Shown here one piece after another: positions 1 through 11,616 of a stretch of 64,000 nucleotides of DNA. The stretch comes from Brugia malayi. Taxonomy: Eukaryota > Nematoda > Chromadorea > Rhabditida > Onchocercidae. Location: NCBI RefSeq assembly GCF_000002995.4, contig NW_025062479.1, forward strand, positions 8,547,721-8,611,720. Reading direction: 5' to 3'. A program made the position numbers and the translations under genes. Below the pieces are notes generated by a model. It was given only the letters and a program-made list of their open reading frames with translations, was not told the origin of the DNA and made no database searches. Numbering within the stretch: the stretch's first letter is position 1; each line of letters starts with the position of its first letter.

Positions 1-1038
1 CTTTTCACTTATATGAGACAAACAAATCGTACACCAATAAAAGTAAACTGCAAAATCATTTAAAAAATAAAAACGTGAGACAGAACGGTCGTGAATTGGA
101 AAGACAATCTTAGAGCAAACAACTGAGTATGAATAATCTAATGAAATGTAGGTGTAAACAAGCAACGACAGATAGGCGAACTACAGGTCAGTTCTATTTT
201 GTCAGAGCAGCAATTAAAACTGAGGCATATCTGATCGATATAGTACATTTTTAAACATATGAAGAAACAGATGTGGCGCACACATACAGCATTTCCAAAA
301 TTCTTCTTTGATTATGCAGAAGTTCTAAGTGCATTTAAGTTATTTTTAAATAAAATCCATTTCTCACATTCAAGATATTTGTTCAAAATTAATTTCTGTC
401 ATCAGTGTACTAAACTTTAATGACACCATATCAAAACAGTGCCTATCCGATGCAGTTATTTTTTTAAACTAGCATCCATTCTCAAATTAAAAAAAAAAAA
501 AAAAAAAACAAATTTTGAACAATATGAAACCCAATGACTAATCAGTGGAATTAATTTGGCGAATTGTTTTCTCCCTTGTGCATGAGTTTTTTTGCATTTT
601 TCTTAATCATAGTGTCAGGAATCTTCTCCATCTGAAATACAGTACATTCATTTCGCAAAAATTTTGATGTGATTACATAAAAATCAATAACTATAACTTA
701 AAGACTAATAGTTTTGAAATGGATTTAAGTAGAATCTTAAATCGAATCCGAAATTTCATTGGAAAAGTTCTTTAAAAATCTCTGGTATCAAACTATCTAT
801 GCACTGAAAAAGCAAAGTTTTATTCCGAATATAGCGATAAAAAAAAGTAAAAGTTCCATTTCTCAAACACTACCAAGACGGAATTTTGCCTGACTGCTTC
901 CTTGTTGTGCAAAAGCAAATTTCCAGTAAGGGATACGTCACCTAAAATAGTTATAAAATGGTTTGGAAATTTAAAAACCTCACAAGTGCCTTACTCTAAG
1001 GATCTTTTTTTTTTTTTTTTTTTTTGATTCTACTAATC
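1..1038. other. AT-rich stretch, no supported gene
   Basis: No convincing exon is visible on either strand. It holds an A tract near 489-508 and a T tract near 1007-1025. It lies 3' of the minus-strand SIKE-family gene and could include untranslated sequence. Confidence 0.4.
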
Positions 1039-1224
1039 CTACTCCAAAATATTACAAAAAGTGCAAGCGAACAGAACGTTTCTTCCTAGGATAAGATGTG
1101 GAGAAATGTAAATTGGAAACATATGCGTCTTAAATCCTTGGAAACCTATAGGAATAGCAACAAAACGATCCGTGATATCCAGATTTATACCCCTATCGAG
1201 TAAGAAAGAAGGAGAACTATGCAC
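1039..1224 (-). CDS. possible isolated exon, unidentified
   Basis: An open frame of about 61 codons on the minus strand ends in TAG. It begins right after an acceptor-like site (TTGCATTTAG, read on the minus strand). There is no ATG at its start, so if real it is an internal or last exon. The composition is protein-like (DRGINLDITDRFVAIPIGFQ early on), with no family I recognise. It lies just downstream, in the direction of transcription, of the SIKE-family gene. It could be an alternative terminal exon of that gene or part of another gene, but I found no phase-compatible donor linking them. Chance is possible. Confidence 0.3.
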   Translation of the reverse strand: MHSSPSFLLDRGINLDITDRFVAIPIGFQGFKTHMFPIYISPHLILGRNVLFACTFCNILE

Positions 1225-1350
1225 CTAAATGCAATATGAACTTAGCTGAATGCAAAGATAGCTCGAACGCATTGCTGCAGAATTCTAGCACAGCAAAATT
1301 AGCTCAGAAACACTTTAGTTTAAAAACAATGAAAAATAGAAAAAATATAT

Positions 1351-3404
1351 TCAAAGTAAATCAAATATTTTATCCTTACTTTGTTCACAGTTTTTATTAT
1401 AAACAGTTGTCGAGCAGTGAGAATAATTCGATATTCCACCATTTGCAAGATCCAGGAAATGCCGAGCAATATTTGGTTCGTTATGAGTTGAAATATTTAG
1501 CAATTCCCTAAGGCATGCATTCTCTGTTGCAAGCCTTGCAATTAACTGCAACGAGTTTTTTTTTTTCTTTTTTTTAGTCAAATAACAAAGAAAATAAATT
1601 CATATGATGTTACTGCTTTCTCTGCTCGGAACCAACCTGACTAAACTAAACCATCAGTTTATGCTGGGGATAGAAAAATATCTTGTGACGAAATAAAAAT
1701 GAGGTCCAACAAACTACCAGTTACTTTTAAAAACATTTTGCAGCCAATCATGTCATTTAAAAAAGAGATGACTGGCTGCAAAATGACCTATGTAAGACAT
1801 TAATTAAAAGAAATATTAGAATATCGAATTCAAATTTTTCTGCTAAATGACACCTAACAAAAAGTACCAATGTAAAACAACTTCATAAACTATGCTAAGA
1901 ACAGAGATGAAATAATAACCTCTTGATCATGATTCAAAACGCTCTCACCATCCGCAAGACATTCATTCAATAACCTTGACAGACCGACAATTTTTTCGTT
2001 TACAGAAGCTTCACACTTTTTACTAGCATGCTGCAAAAAAAAAAAAAAAAAAAAAACACCATTACCTTCAAACAAAAATGAGAAGCTAAGAAGAATTAGG
2101 AAACAAGATCAAAAAACGAAGATATATGTGATGAATTTGCTAGTAACTGATTATTTATTATAAAAAACATATAGAAATACATATAAAAAAATAAAAAGTG
2201 AGAAAACTAGCTTACTGTAACTGAATTTCGAAACGATGGAATAAATTGCTTTGCAAGCTTTGTTACAACATCCCTATGCTTTTGCATTATTAATTGTAGA
2301 GTATTTTCGCAATCCTCCAACGCCTGTCGAAGTTCCCTAAAAATTTCATTCGCATAGCACGCTGTTAGCGATTTCGAATAAATCATATCATAAAGTTCGA
2401 ACGACAAACTGCTTTATTTTACATTACGACGTATAATCATAAGAGATCTTTCTATTATATCCACAACGATAGGTATGCACTTGGTAGAGAATCCAGGTGA
2501 ATTATGTAAATCAAATCAGTTTGAGGTCTCTGTTATTATCAAAAATTTAACTATTAAATAAGCAGGCCAAGAGTCAAATAGATCCTACACCATAACATAC
2601 CTATTTTCTTGCTGCAACTGCAAAATTTGCCGATTTTCATGTTGCAAGCCTGCAACAAGCACTTTGCGGCCTTGCATTCGCCAACAGTCATTCATATTTG
2701 CCACTTCTTCCTGGTACTAAAATAAGATCCTTTAAATGATAAGCACGTGATTTTTTCGAAAACTCGTCAAACAGCACAGTGATTGTGCTAGTATGAAAGT
2801 CAAAATTGCAATTTAAAGTTATATTTCCTTGTTAAGGACGACTTTTCCATTTCTCTTTTCAATTTAGTAATGAATTACTTAGAAAATTTTGATTTTTTTT
2901 TAAAAATAATTTTGACTGTAATTATTAAAGTATGTTTCGTCGGTACAGCTTTTGGTTTCCGCTAGTTTTTAATGTAAGTCATGCTCATCCCTTACCTATT
3001 CACACTTTGAGGAATCAATTCAACTTAATTTTTTAAATGTCATTCTTTCAACTATATATTTTGTATTTGAAAAGTAAACAAGGATCAACCTATATTATTA
3101 CAGAATATTCAGTGCCAGCAAAATCGTGCAAAAAGTGGGCCTTTATAAAAAAAATTCAATGTCGCGGGCACAATAAGTGAAGCAAAATAAATCATTCAAG
3201 CTACCTTAATAATTCTTATAATTGTGAATTAACGATTACAAAACATTTTTAGGAAAGTTTCCTTACCTCCTTCATACCAGAAATTTTGTCACTAAGAATC
3301 TGACTTTTTGCAAGCGCATTATCCGTAGCGCGTTCACGTGTTTGCAAGCTGATGACAAGCTGACGCATATCAGCCATTAATTGACCGATACTTGTCGAGC
3401 TCAT
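1351..3404 (-). CDS. SIKE/FGFR1OP2-family coiled-coil protein
   Basis: Five exons on the minus strand: 3404-3267, 2716-2601, 2336-2216, 2030-1920 and 1545-1351, phases consistent throughout, giving 226 residues. Human SIKE1 and FGFR1OP2 are about 207 and 253. The match runs along the whole length: YQEEVANMND, then HENRQILQLQQENRELRQAL (human has a very similar QDLQQENRELW block), then ENTLQLIMQKHR, and ATENACLRELLNIS near the C-terminus. The family forms coiled coils and is known in vertebrates as a STRIPAK-complex adaptor (SIKE also suppresses IKKepsilon/TBK1). An interferon role in nematodes is not implied. The start ATG follows TTTGTTTTCAG by two bases, as for a trans-splice acceptor. The last exon carries a divergent, Asn/Ser-rich tail of about 45 residues. 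Confidence in the family is high. Confidence 0.9.
1734..1785. repeat. imperfect inverted repeat in a SIKE intron
   Basis: The arms 1734-1752 and 1767-1785 are reverse complements at 17 of 19 positions, around a 14-base AT-rich loop. It sits in the last intron of the SIKE-family gene. It may be a transposon remnant or a small RNA hairpin. The stem does not continue beyond the 19 bases, which is short for a microRNA precursor. Confidence 0.5.
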
Positions 3405-5124
3405 CGCTGAAAACAAATTAGAAGTAGCCTTCTGTGGTAAGGACCATAATACAATTTAAGAAAACTTTAAGCAAAAAAAAATTTAAGCAAATTTGAAGTT
3501 TCGGATTTTGAACATCAGGGAGAGATACTAATCTCTTTTGTTACCACCCATCAAACTTTTCAGACAGTGATATAATACTCATAAGTTCACAAGTAACTAA
3601 GCAAATGATTATCCAAAAATATAACTGAGCAAGTTAATTCCATCCATTATGTATATTAAAAGCTTACAATGTAGCTTTTGTTGATAGAAGTGGTAAGCAC
3701 TCTATGTCATTCGTTCTGTAAAGAAGTTAAGATCTAGAAATATTGATTAAAACAAAACTTCCTTTTCTGTCCCTCCTCCCCCCACATCCCCACCTCTCAC
3801 ACTTATAAAACAAAGTTACACTTACACCCACACACGCGACAAGTACACACACACACCCATAGACACACCCGTACACATAAACACACACGGACACATTCAA
3901 ACAATGTCCATAAAACTCCCTGGAATTTCATACTAACACTTCCAGACAACTCGGGTGGTCGCTATGCAAACACCTCGTCCCATGCGAAGACGTTGGGAAA
4001 GTAATCCAGAATAAGAGTGGAAAAGTAATCCAGAAGCAAAAGACGAAGAAATTGGTTGAGAGAAAGTTCAGTTACTTTGAAAATAACTGGTGTTCAAGAA
4101 ATTCAGGTTTGATGGAAATTGAAATTTAACTGAATTCTGTAGATATAGGCTATAAGATTACTTCTTTTATCTAAACTATCAATATTCTTTATACGAAGTG
4201 TGAAGTTTTCCAGAATTTGAAGTAAATTATATTAACTTCCTTCTTTCTTTTTCTTCCTCCCTCTCTGTCTTGGTAGAGAACACTTAGATGCATTGATCCA
4301 GGAATATGATGAGTACGAACAAACGATTTACTGAAATCTTCCATTCAACACGATAGAAAAAAAATAAAATTTCGGTTTTCTCATGAATTTATCCTTTTTG
4401 TGTCGTTAGCCAATGGAAGACATTAATTTCTTTGGTTTGTCATTTTATTTATCAATCAAAATTTTTAGTTATAGTCCCATCGTTGCTTTACTTGCATCCA
4501 ATTTTGATTTTGCATTTCACTGCGGTAAATCTATCTTAGAACTGAAAGCTATAATAGTTATTCATGCACAGTTCTGACGTCATGCCTCTTTCGTGTTTGC
4601 AACTTTGATTTTTAATGATATTTCCTGAGTAGACTCTATATTATCAAATTTTTTTAATTTTTTCAATATCCTAGATGTAAAAATTTTCTTGCTTAAAAGA
4701 GTTTTTAACAGAATAAACTGAAGTTGCCTGCAAGATTGTCAAATGAAAGCAGAACCTTAATATTGATGACACGGCAATGTCAATGCATTCTTCACCATGC
4801 ATGAGTACTACAAAGCTTTCTATGTTTTAAATCATCACATTCCTGAAAATGTCAAGAAAAGAAAGAACAATAAATCACAGCATTTATGACTGACAGCAAA
4901 ATATCACATATTCACAGAATTGATGAATATAAATATTTTCACACTTTCGTCAGAAGCGGTAACACTTTTATATGCTTTTTGCGTTTATGTGATGGATTAG
5001 AAAGATTAAATATGACAGAAAGAAAAAAGAGTAATTAATTGGATGTAATGCTCCAATATGATGCGTCAAAGTGCAAAAGATTTGTTATCCACAGAGATTA
5101 TCTGATCTTCTACCCAATACATCT
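3405..5124. other. intergenic region upstream of the SIKE-family gene
   Basis: No coding exon is supported here. A C-rich, CA-repeat-like patch (about 3775-3900, ACACAC runs) and a CT-rich patch (about 4225-4270) stand out from the AT-rich background. The promoter of the minus-strand SIKE-family gene should lie near 3400-3700, but I see no defined core element. Confidence 0.4.
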
Positions 5125-5436
5125 TCAAATTTTATTTTTCGTCAGTACATAAAGATTTAAAAAATGAATTTGGAGCCAGTATTTACGCATATATTTTTGC
5201 ATCCATGCAATCATTAGAAAAATAAAGGGGTGAGCGTAAACATTAATTAATACTATCAACTTCATGAACTTCTGCTCCTTATGTCCTGAAAAGGAGTACG
5301 AAAGAAAATAAATTAAGGAAAAAAGAACAATGAAAGAAATGCTAAAGAATCTCAAGCTTAAGAAGTAAATAAATTTCAAAACAGAACCTAAATCATATTT
5401 GTAATTTAGTTCTGAGTTTACGTTGAATCTCCAGTG
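5125..5436 (-). pseudogene. orphan serpentine-receptor-like last exon
   Basis: A minus-strand open frame of 104 codons starts just after a good acceptor (GATTTTTCAG) and ends in a stop. It has two strongly hydrophobic segments. The second resembles the end of a rhodopsin-type receptor: LIVLINVYAHPFIFLMIAWM followed by a basic QKYMRKYW, i.e. a TM7 with an N..A.P..F variant of NPxxY and a basic helix 8. I found no upstream exons carrying the other five helices, and a plus-strand gene begins at 5869. It may be the decayed end of a chemoreceptor gene, or a chance hydrophobic frame. No family is assigned. Confidence 0.35.
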
Positions 5437-5868
5437 CTGAAAAATCTGAACAAAATTCCCATCCTTCTAAATGTCCTTTAACTTTACACAAAATGCAAAT
5501 ATTTAGGTACTTTATCAATGGATTCGTGAACTGATGGACTGAATTTCTAAATTTTCTTTTCCGATTTTTTAAAGTGTAAGAATTTGCGATTATGTTATGC
5601 AGAAATAAAGCTAAATTTATTCACAACTTTATTGATGAAGATTAAAGATACGAGATGCACCATATTCATTATCTTTATTAGTGTTCGCAATTAACATTAA
5701 AGTGGAAAAAGTGCGCAGCAAGTGAAGACAGGTGAGAACGAAAGAAATTGCTGTGATATTTGTTAGTTATGCTAGCTAGTGTAATAAACTTCTTAAAGCA
5801 TTTCTTTCTTTCGTGAATTTAAATCAAAATTGTAAAAGTTTCCAGAAAATGTTTTGAGCTCACAACAA

Positions 5869-6400
5869 ATGTTTGAATTTCTCCGTGTTTCGCTATCGGC
5901 CGCTTTGTGCCATGGTCGAAATGATCGCTTAACACGGTATGTTACTAAAATTCTTCATCAGTTGATTTATTGGATTTCAATAGAAGGTTTTGTTTTAATT
6001 AATAAATCAAATGATAAATGAAAATTTTTTAGAAGCAATCAACGGAAGCACCGGAATATGAATCCAAGCCAATGTCAAATCTTTGGTATATTGCCCTATC
6101 ATTTTTTTTTTTTGCTTTCATTATTAAAGATATAATTTATCATCATTGTTAATGGTTAAAACGCGATTTCTAGGGACGATGCAAACTGAAATGAAAAACT
6201 ATTCCTGAAATCAAACCCATATCCTTTTCTAACTCATTTCTAAACTATTCATTAACTAATTCATTTATATAAATTTGTGCACATCTCAGCTAAATGTTAC
6301 TGAAAGCTTACTTTACTGAGTTCTCTAATTTCTTTAATTGAAACTCAAGTTACCTGAATTTGAAACTAAAAATCAAATTCTGTCTATTATATCATATGTA

Positions 6401-6473
<73 letters not shown>

Positions 6474-8138
6474 ACTAAGCTACAGTGTAGTCCACCGAAT
6501 TAAGAAATGACGCAGAGTTTGTGCTTCTCTCAGCTTCATGTCAGTTCTTCAATGTGCAGTATTGTTATCTTTTACCCGGGAGATCATTAAGTGGTAGTAA
6601 ATACAGTGTAAAAGGTTTATTGTTTCTGGCATCTATAGTACAGTGCTCAAATAGTCCATGAAACTTATTCTAAGAAAGACGATCAAGAAACTGCCAGAGA
6701 TTAGTGCTCATATTTTATTCTTGATTTAGATATTTGCTATTACATAGTTTATGAATGAGCGAGTGGCATGAGGTCTTTTAGCATATCTCGTGGCACTCGT
6801 CCAATTTATAATGTTACTTGCTTTCCTTTTCAATTTATTATTCTAGAGAGAGTGAGAGAAGTAGCAAACGACCAGGAAGTTTATCGAATTAAGAGCACCC
6901 GAAAACACAACAGGTAGAGTAAACTCACAATAAAGAATAATAAGGAAGGCAAGCTTGAAGTTTTCATCGTTTTCTTTAACAGATTTCTACGTTTACTTTT
7001 CTCTGTATGGAATAGATTGCTTGTTAGCACTTCAGTGCAGTTTTTTTTCTTCTTCTCTTCATAGCTGAACACAAATATTTGATATTCAGAATAGAAGCGA
7101 ACCACTATGGCAGTAAACGACGACCTGAAGAAATACGTAAAACCGTCCCACAACAGCATTCACCACAAAAGAAATTACCATTATCTGACAAGTCAACGAT
7201 ATGCTTCATACGAGTGGCATCATTCGGTACACAAACTACCGTAAATTTTCTCTTCTTTTTGAGCTCAATCTTTGATTTATGATTAAATTCAAAGAATAGA
7301 CTATTTGCCTCGCTTCTTGGTTATTTCAAATAACTAGTATGAAATCTTTAATGGTTATTTAGTCTCAAAAATGATTTGCTCCGACTTTTCAGTTTTCTCT
7401 GCTATTGATCAATGTCGGATATAATCATTTGCATAACTGCAAAGAAACTCGAAATAACAAATCAAAATTAAAATTAAATTAATCATTCTGAAAGTCTTGA
7501 AGTGATTTTCTCTTAAAAAAGAAAAAATTTTAAATGTGTTATTTAATGCATTAATCGATTCGTAGTAACATATTTTTTAATCTGACTGGAGATATTTAGT
7601 AGTACTGAACTTTCAACACTCAAGATTTAGGAAGAACGGGAATTTAAAAAGAGTACCACAATAGTGTCTAAAGCTACACAGACGCCGTTTTTCACCATCG
7701 ACAAAAAAGGAACCAGTGGAAAAAGCGAATACGAAGAGCGTTTGAAGGTATATATATATATTTTAAATACCTCGTTTAGCACGATAATGTAAATTTGAAC
7801 ACTGGATCTAATATAGAGAATTAGAGATTACTTTACATTCATTGAAATTTTTATTACAGTCGTCGAGAACACTTACGTAATCGATAAGCACTTTGATAAA
7901 GGAAAAAAAAATAAAAATAAGTACCGTAAAAGTTTTCTCATAAAGTTGATTCTATAACTGTTACTGGGAACTGCTCAATATTGTATATGTATGCGTATGC
8001 CTTTTTTTTTTTCAGTTTCAAGCATGGAATGATGCAAAATTTTTTGTGACAAATCAACTTCTAGCACAATGTCTTCACACTCCTAACTGCACGAATGTAT
8101 TGAGTTCAACAGAAACTTACCCTTCAACTAAATCTTGA
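5869..8138 (+). CDS. unrecognised 192-residue protein, six exons
   Basis: Exons 5869-5936, 6033-6085, 6847-6913, 7090-7240, 7631-7747 and 8016-8138 join with matching phase at all five junctions and end in TGA. Each junction has a GT donor and an AG acceptor, the last after a run of T. The start is the ATG that opens MFEFLRVSLSAALCHGRNDR. The middle is basic and polar (SKRRPEEIRKTVPQQHSPQK). A Thr-rich stretch follows (SKATQTPFF), then a C-terminal part with SEYEERLK and FQAWNDAKFFVTNQLLAQCL. There are no clear transmembrane segments. I do not recognise the family. The consistent phasing over six small exons is the main evidence; no single exon is long enough to stand out alone. The (TA)n tract at 6403-6470 lies in intron 2. 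The gene ends 139 bases from the 3' end of the convergent TMEM218 gene. Confidence 0.6.
6403..6470. repeat. (TA)n microsatellite
   Basis: About 34 uninterrupted TA units within an intron of the unrecognised 192-residue gene. The length is probably polymorphic. Confidence 0.95.
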
Positions 8139-8277
8139 AATATTCGTTTATAGAATCAATTTATTTATGATAAAATTGTTCGGAATAATCTTACACAAAT
8201 CATTAAATAAATACTGTGCACTGCAATTGGTTTACAAATTAATGTCTTCCGGTTGAGACAGAATTTTTATCGTTCCA

Positions 8278-8699
8278 TTAATTTAAAATAATAGCTGAGG
8301 CAGAAATAGTCAGATCATATTTTACATATTCAATACAGAATATTAATAGAATCACAGCTTCTGTAATGACTAAAATGCACCGTGGAATGCCAACGTAATC
8401 TACGGAAACTTCAACTTTTTCAGAAATTGTTGTTGACCCACCCAAAGGCCAGGATATGATAATTAATGTGATGATAATTTCTATAACTAACGCAGCGATC
8501 GCTACAAAACTGAAAAAAAAAAAAAAAAGTATTTTAATACAAGAATTAAGTTTAAGTATACCTGATGCTTAAAAGAAAAGTGAAGCGTGACTTACGTTCT
8601 TCGTATTCGCATACAAATAATATATAAAATAATACTGAAAATCCATATAAGCATCATAACAATAACACCAGGACCAAAACCAAATACAAGTGTAGACAT
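8278..8699 (-). CDS. tmem-218: TMEM218 homologue (ciliary transition-zone membrane protein)
   Basis: Two exons, 8699-8596 and 8509-8278, encode 111 residues; human TMEM218 has 115. The N-terminus MSTLVFGFGPGVIVMMLIW parallels human MAGTVLGVGAGVFILALLW. The layout also matches: helix 1 (about residues 4-26), helix 2 (about 36-55), a hydrophilic loop with valine/glutamate (ISEKVEVSVDYVGIPR), then helix 3. TMEM218 acts with the MKS/NPHP modules at the ciliary transition zone; in nematodes cilia occur only on sensory neurons, so expression there is expected (inference). The ATG lies three bases after ATACTTTGCAG, which could be a trans-splice acceptor or a 5'-UTR intron. Its 3' end faces the end of the unrecognised gene on the other strand. 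Confidence 0.85.
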
Positions 8700-8702
8700 T
8701 CC

Positions 8703-10469
8703 CTGCAAAGTATAAAAAAAAAAGAAAACACGTAATGTATTCGTAATAAAATGAAAAGGAAAAAAGGGTGAAATCGTCTCAAAACTCTTACGATAAAGTC
8801 AGTTTTTTATTATCCATGCCAACTATTATTCAAATTAACTGATTCATAAATTACGACTCCTAGAAAATGAGACATACAGAAGACTAAATCAAAAATTGGA
8901 AAGTAAACGTAGAAGTAAAAAATAAATATTATGACTTATATTATTTACTGCATAGCTCTTAATAATAATCTTCCATTTCATTCCACTTAGGGGTGAGCGT
9001 TCACTAAAAGGTCATAACTGTAATCACCGATTAACCCGTTATTCAGGTTGACTCCAGGATTTTCCAGTCAGAAAAACTACAACTAATTGAATATCATTCT
9101 GTATCAACTAAACACTATGGAAATACGGTTACTATAGAAACTAATACGCAACAAATATGACTATCCTTTGAAGCGGCTTAAAAAGATTTATGAATAATAG
9201 TTATGATATGCAAAAAATACTAACGATAGTGGTTGTCACTTCGTTTTAAAGCTGACTGAAACTACTATGACAACTTACCGACATAACACTTGTCAACAAT
9301 AGAATCTGGCAATATTGGTGTAGGAGATGCAAAACCTTTCATGTATGATGTTGCTCATCCATCTTCTTTAAAACTTGGATATAATGTTATGCATAGCAAT
9401 GTTATTATTTTCAATAAACAAACAAGCAGGATGCTTCAAAAAAATGAGTGATGTATACTAAATATAACTTTTTAAAGTTTTTTTCATATTCAAACTTAAG
9501 TCGTGTTTTAGAATAAAACTAGAGAAGTTTAATATCGAAATGAAAATTTAGGCTTTGTTCCTAAAATTTGGACTATTAAAGTCTTAAACCTTAAATGTTT
9601 TTAATGTTTTCTTTAACTGATCAGTAATTGTAAATTGAACCTTATCATTATAAAAGTGTTTATATTTTGACGTTGTAAGAGATTTGATAATTGGTTACTC
9701 AGTACTCAGTAAATACTCAGTTTAATTTAAAAATTGACTAATTATCGGTGATATGCATCACTAATCTCAATTGATTTTTGTACCACTCAAAAAAATATAA
9801 CCAACAAGATCGGTAATTTAGCAGATCTAATAATTTTCCTTTTTTCTGAAAAAAAGAAGTGTTATCTTCTCATCAATTTAAATAGAAGAAGAAATGATGA
9901 TTCATATAGTACATTGATATCACTGATACAATTACTGAGCAGATCGTTCAAATATGTGATTGTCAAAAAAAAAGGAAAAGAAGTTCTGTTGATGTTGAAA
10001 ATTTTGGATAAAATACAATATATAAAGACGAATATACCATTATTAGTCATTATTTAATAAAAGTAATTTTTGAGCGACGCAACGCACAAATTGCTTCAGT
10101 TCAATAGCTTCCAATTGGTATAATAGCAGCATTTATTCTTAAAAATTCATTTTGTTCCTATTAATTGCCAATATTTCTGCACTTCCACTTTTGCTGAGAA
10201 AACTATATTGTAGAATTTTGTTTGAAAGCATTTAATGTTTGGTGGGGTAGTATAAATGGAGTAATTCTGAATAACGTGACTTGAGGAAATTTTGATAAGT
10301 AATAAATAACCATTGAATAATATTGATAATAATAAAAACAGTAGTAATAATTAATAATTATTAATAATAATAGTGATAATAATAATATTAACAATAACAA
10401 TAAATAATAACAATGAATGATAAATCTAGAATACTTATTTCTTATTCCTCGCAACTATATTAAGTGTCT
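8703..10469. other. intergenic, AT-rich, no supported gene
   Basis: This is the upstream side of TMEM218. Hydrophobic frames at 9862-10050 and 10203-10454 (minus) come from AT-rich low-complexity DNA, including AAT/ATA trinucleotide-rich sequence at 10310-10420. I do not accept them as genes. Confidence 0.4.
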
Positions 10470-11090
10470 TGTCCACTTCAATAAGAACCGGAGATTTTTT
10501 TGATGCATTAAAGATTGTACCACAAACACTGCTGAGACTGATCACATATGTCAAACATCAATGATAGAAATTTTATACTCCCTAGGAATATTATAGTATT
10601 TCTCAATAGTATCGACAAGCAAGAAGTACACAAACTTATAAATTCATAAATAGCATCACAATTGGATAGTGAATCATCAAATATTTTTGATTACGTTTCT
10701 TGTCCGGCATGGACCAACAAATCTGTAGAAAATGCTCGATTCATAAATATTCGACCTTGTTCCTTCAGATGAAATAATCGCAGTGTTACTGAAAGTCTTA
10801 TCTGTATTTTTAAAAAAAAAAAAATCATCGAGAAATCTCTCTTGCCCAATTCGGTACTGAGAAAGACAGCGCTGTTGATAAGAATGGCTGGAGAGTAAAA
10901 GGGTTTGAAAATAGCATGGCTAAGAGGTTGATAGAATGAAGCAAAAGCAGTAATTTGAAGCAGGATATAAGTATTGACGAGATTAATGAAATAACCTACA
11001 TTCCAGAGGTCGTCGAAAGTATTTGTTAATAGTCTATGGCAGACAAAAAACCTGAAATTGCAGATATTAGTGAGAAAATAGATTCAAAGT
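10470..11090 (+). pseudogene. decayed coding remnant, family unknown
   Basis: Several protein-like stretches lie in succession on the plus strand, broken by stops and frame changes. One reads FDYVSCPAWTNKSVENARFI (about 10690-10750), another EISLAQFGTEKDSAVDKNGW (about 10830-10890), then SIDEINEITYIPEVVESIC (about 10970-11030). Codon-like composition with few in-frame stops suggests a former gene or transposon. No domain is recognised, and splice sites joining the pieces were not found. Confidence 0.3.
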
Positions 11091-11616
11091 AGGTGAGTCC
11101 TACAACGATTTTCGATATTCTGTATTAAAATGTTTTTGAATTGATATGGAAGAGTGTAAAATTCAAAGGACGTGGTAGCATATGTTATGGATGTTGGCTG
11201 TGATGGTAATTACATTGAAGTTGAATGCAATTTGTAATCTCATTTCTCTTGTAGGGATTTGAAATGAAGTATGTATCCGAATTCATACAAGTGCCGGGAT
11301 GTTTATTGTTAGCCTTTTTTGCTTTTAAATGTGCCAGATTAGCGTATTGTAATTTTTCACTTTGATAAAGTAAATTGAAATTTAGAAAAATATATATGAA
11401 CGCTAAATTCTTTCTCTGAGACATATAGCGCGAATTCAAACTGAGTTTGAAAATTTGCAAACCTTCCTTTGGCAGCGTATTATTCCCTGATTTTGCCTAA
11501 ACAGGGAAATTTTCATTGTAGGATTGCTGAAATTGTGAAGTATTTCCTACCGTTGTTTGCTTTTTTTTTACTTTGTTGAAAAATCGAATTTATATTCTAG
11601 GTAGTATGAAATCCAT

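Noticed and set aside
10203..10454. 83-codon hydrophobic frame on the minus strand
   Set aside because: It comes from AAT/ATA-rich low-complexity DNA and has no start context or splice partner.
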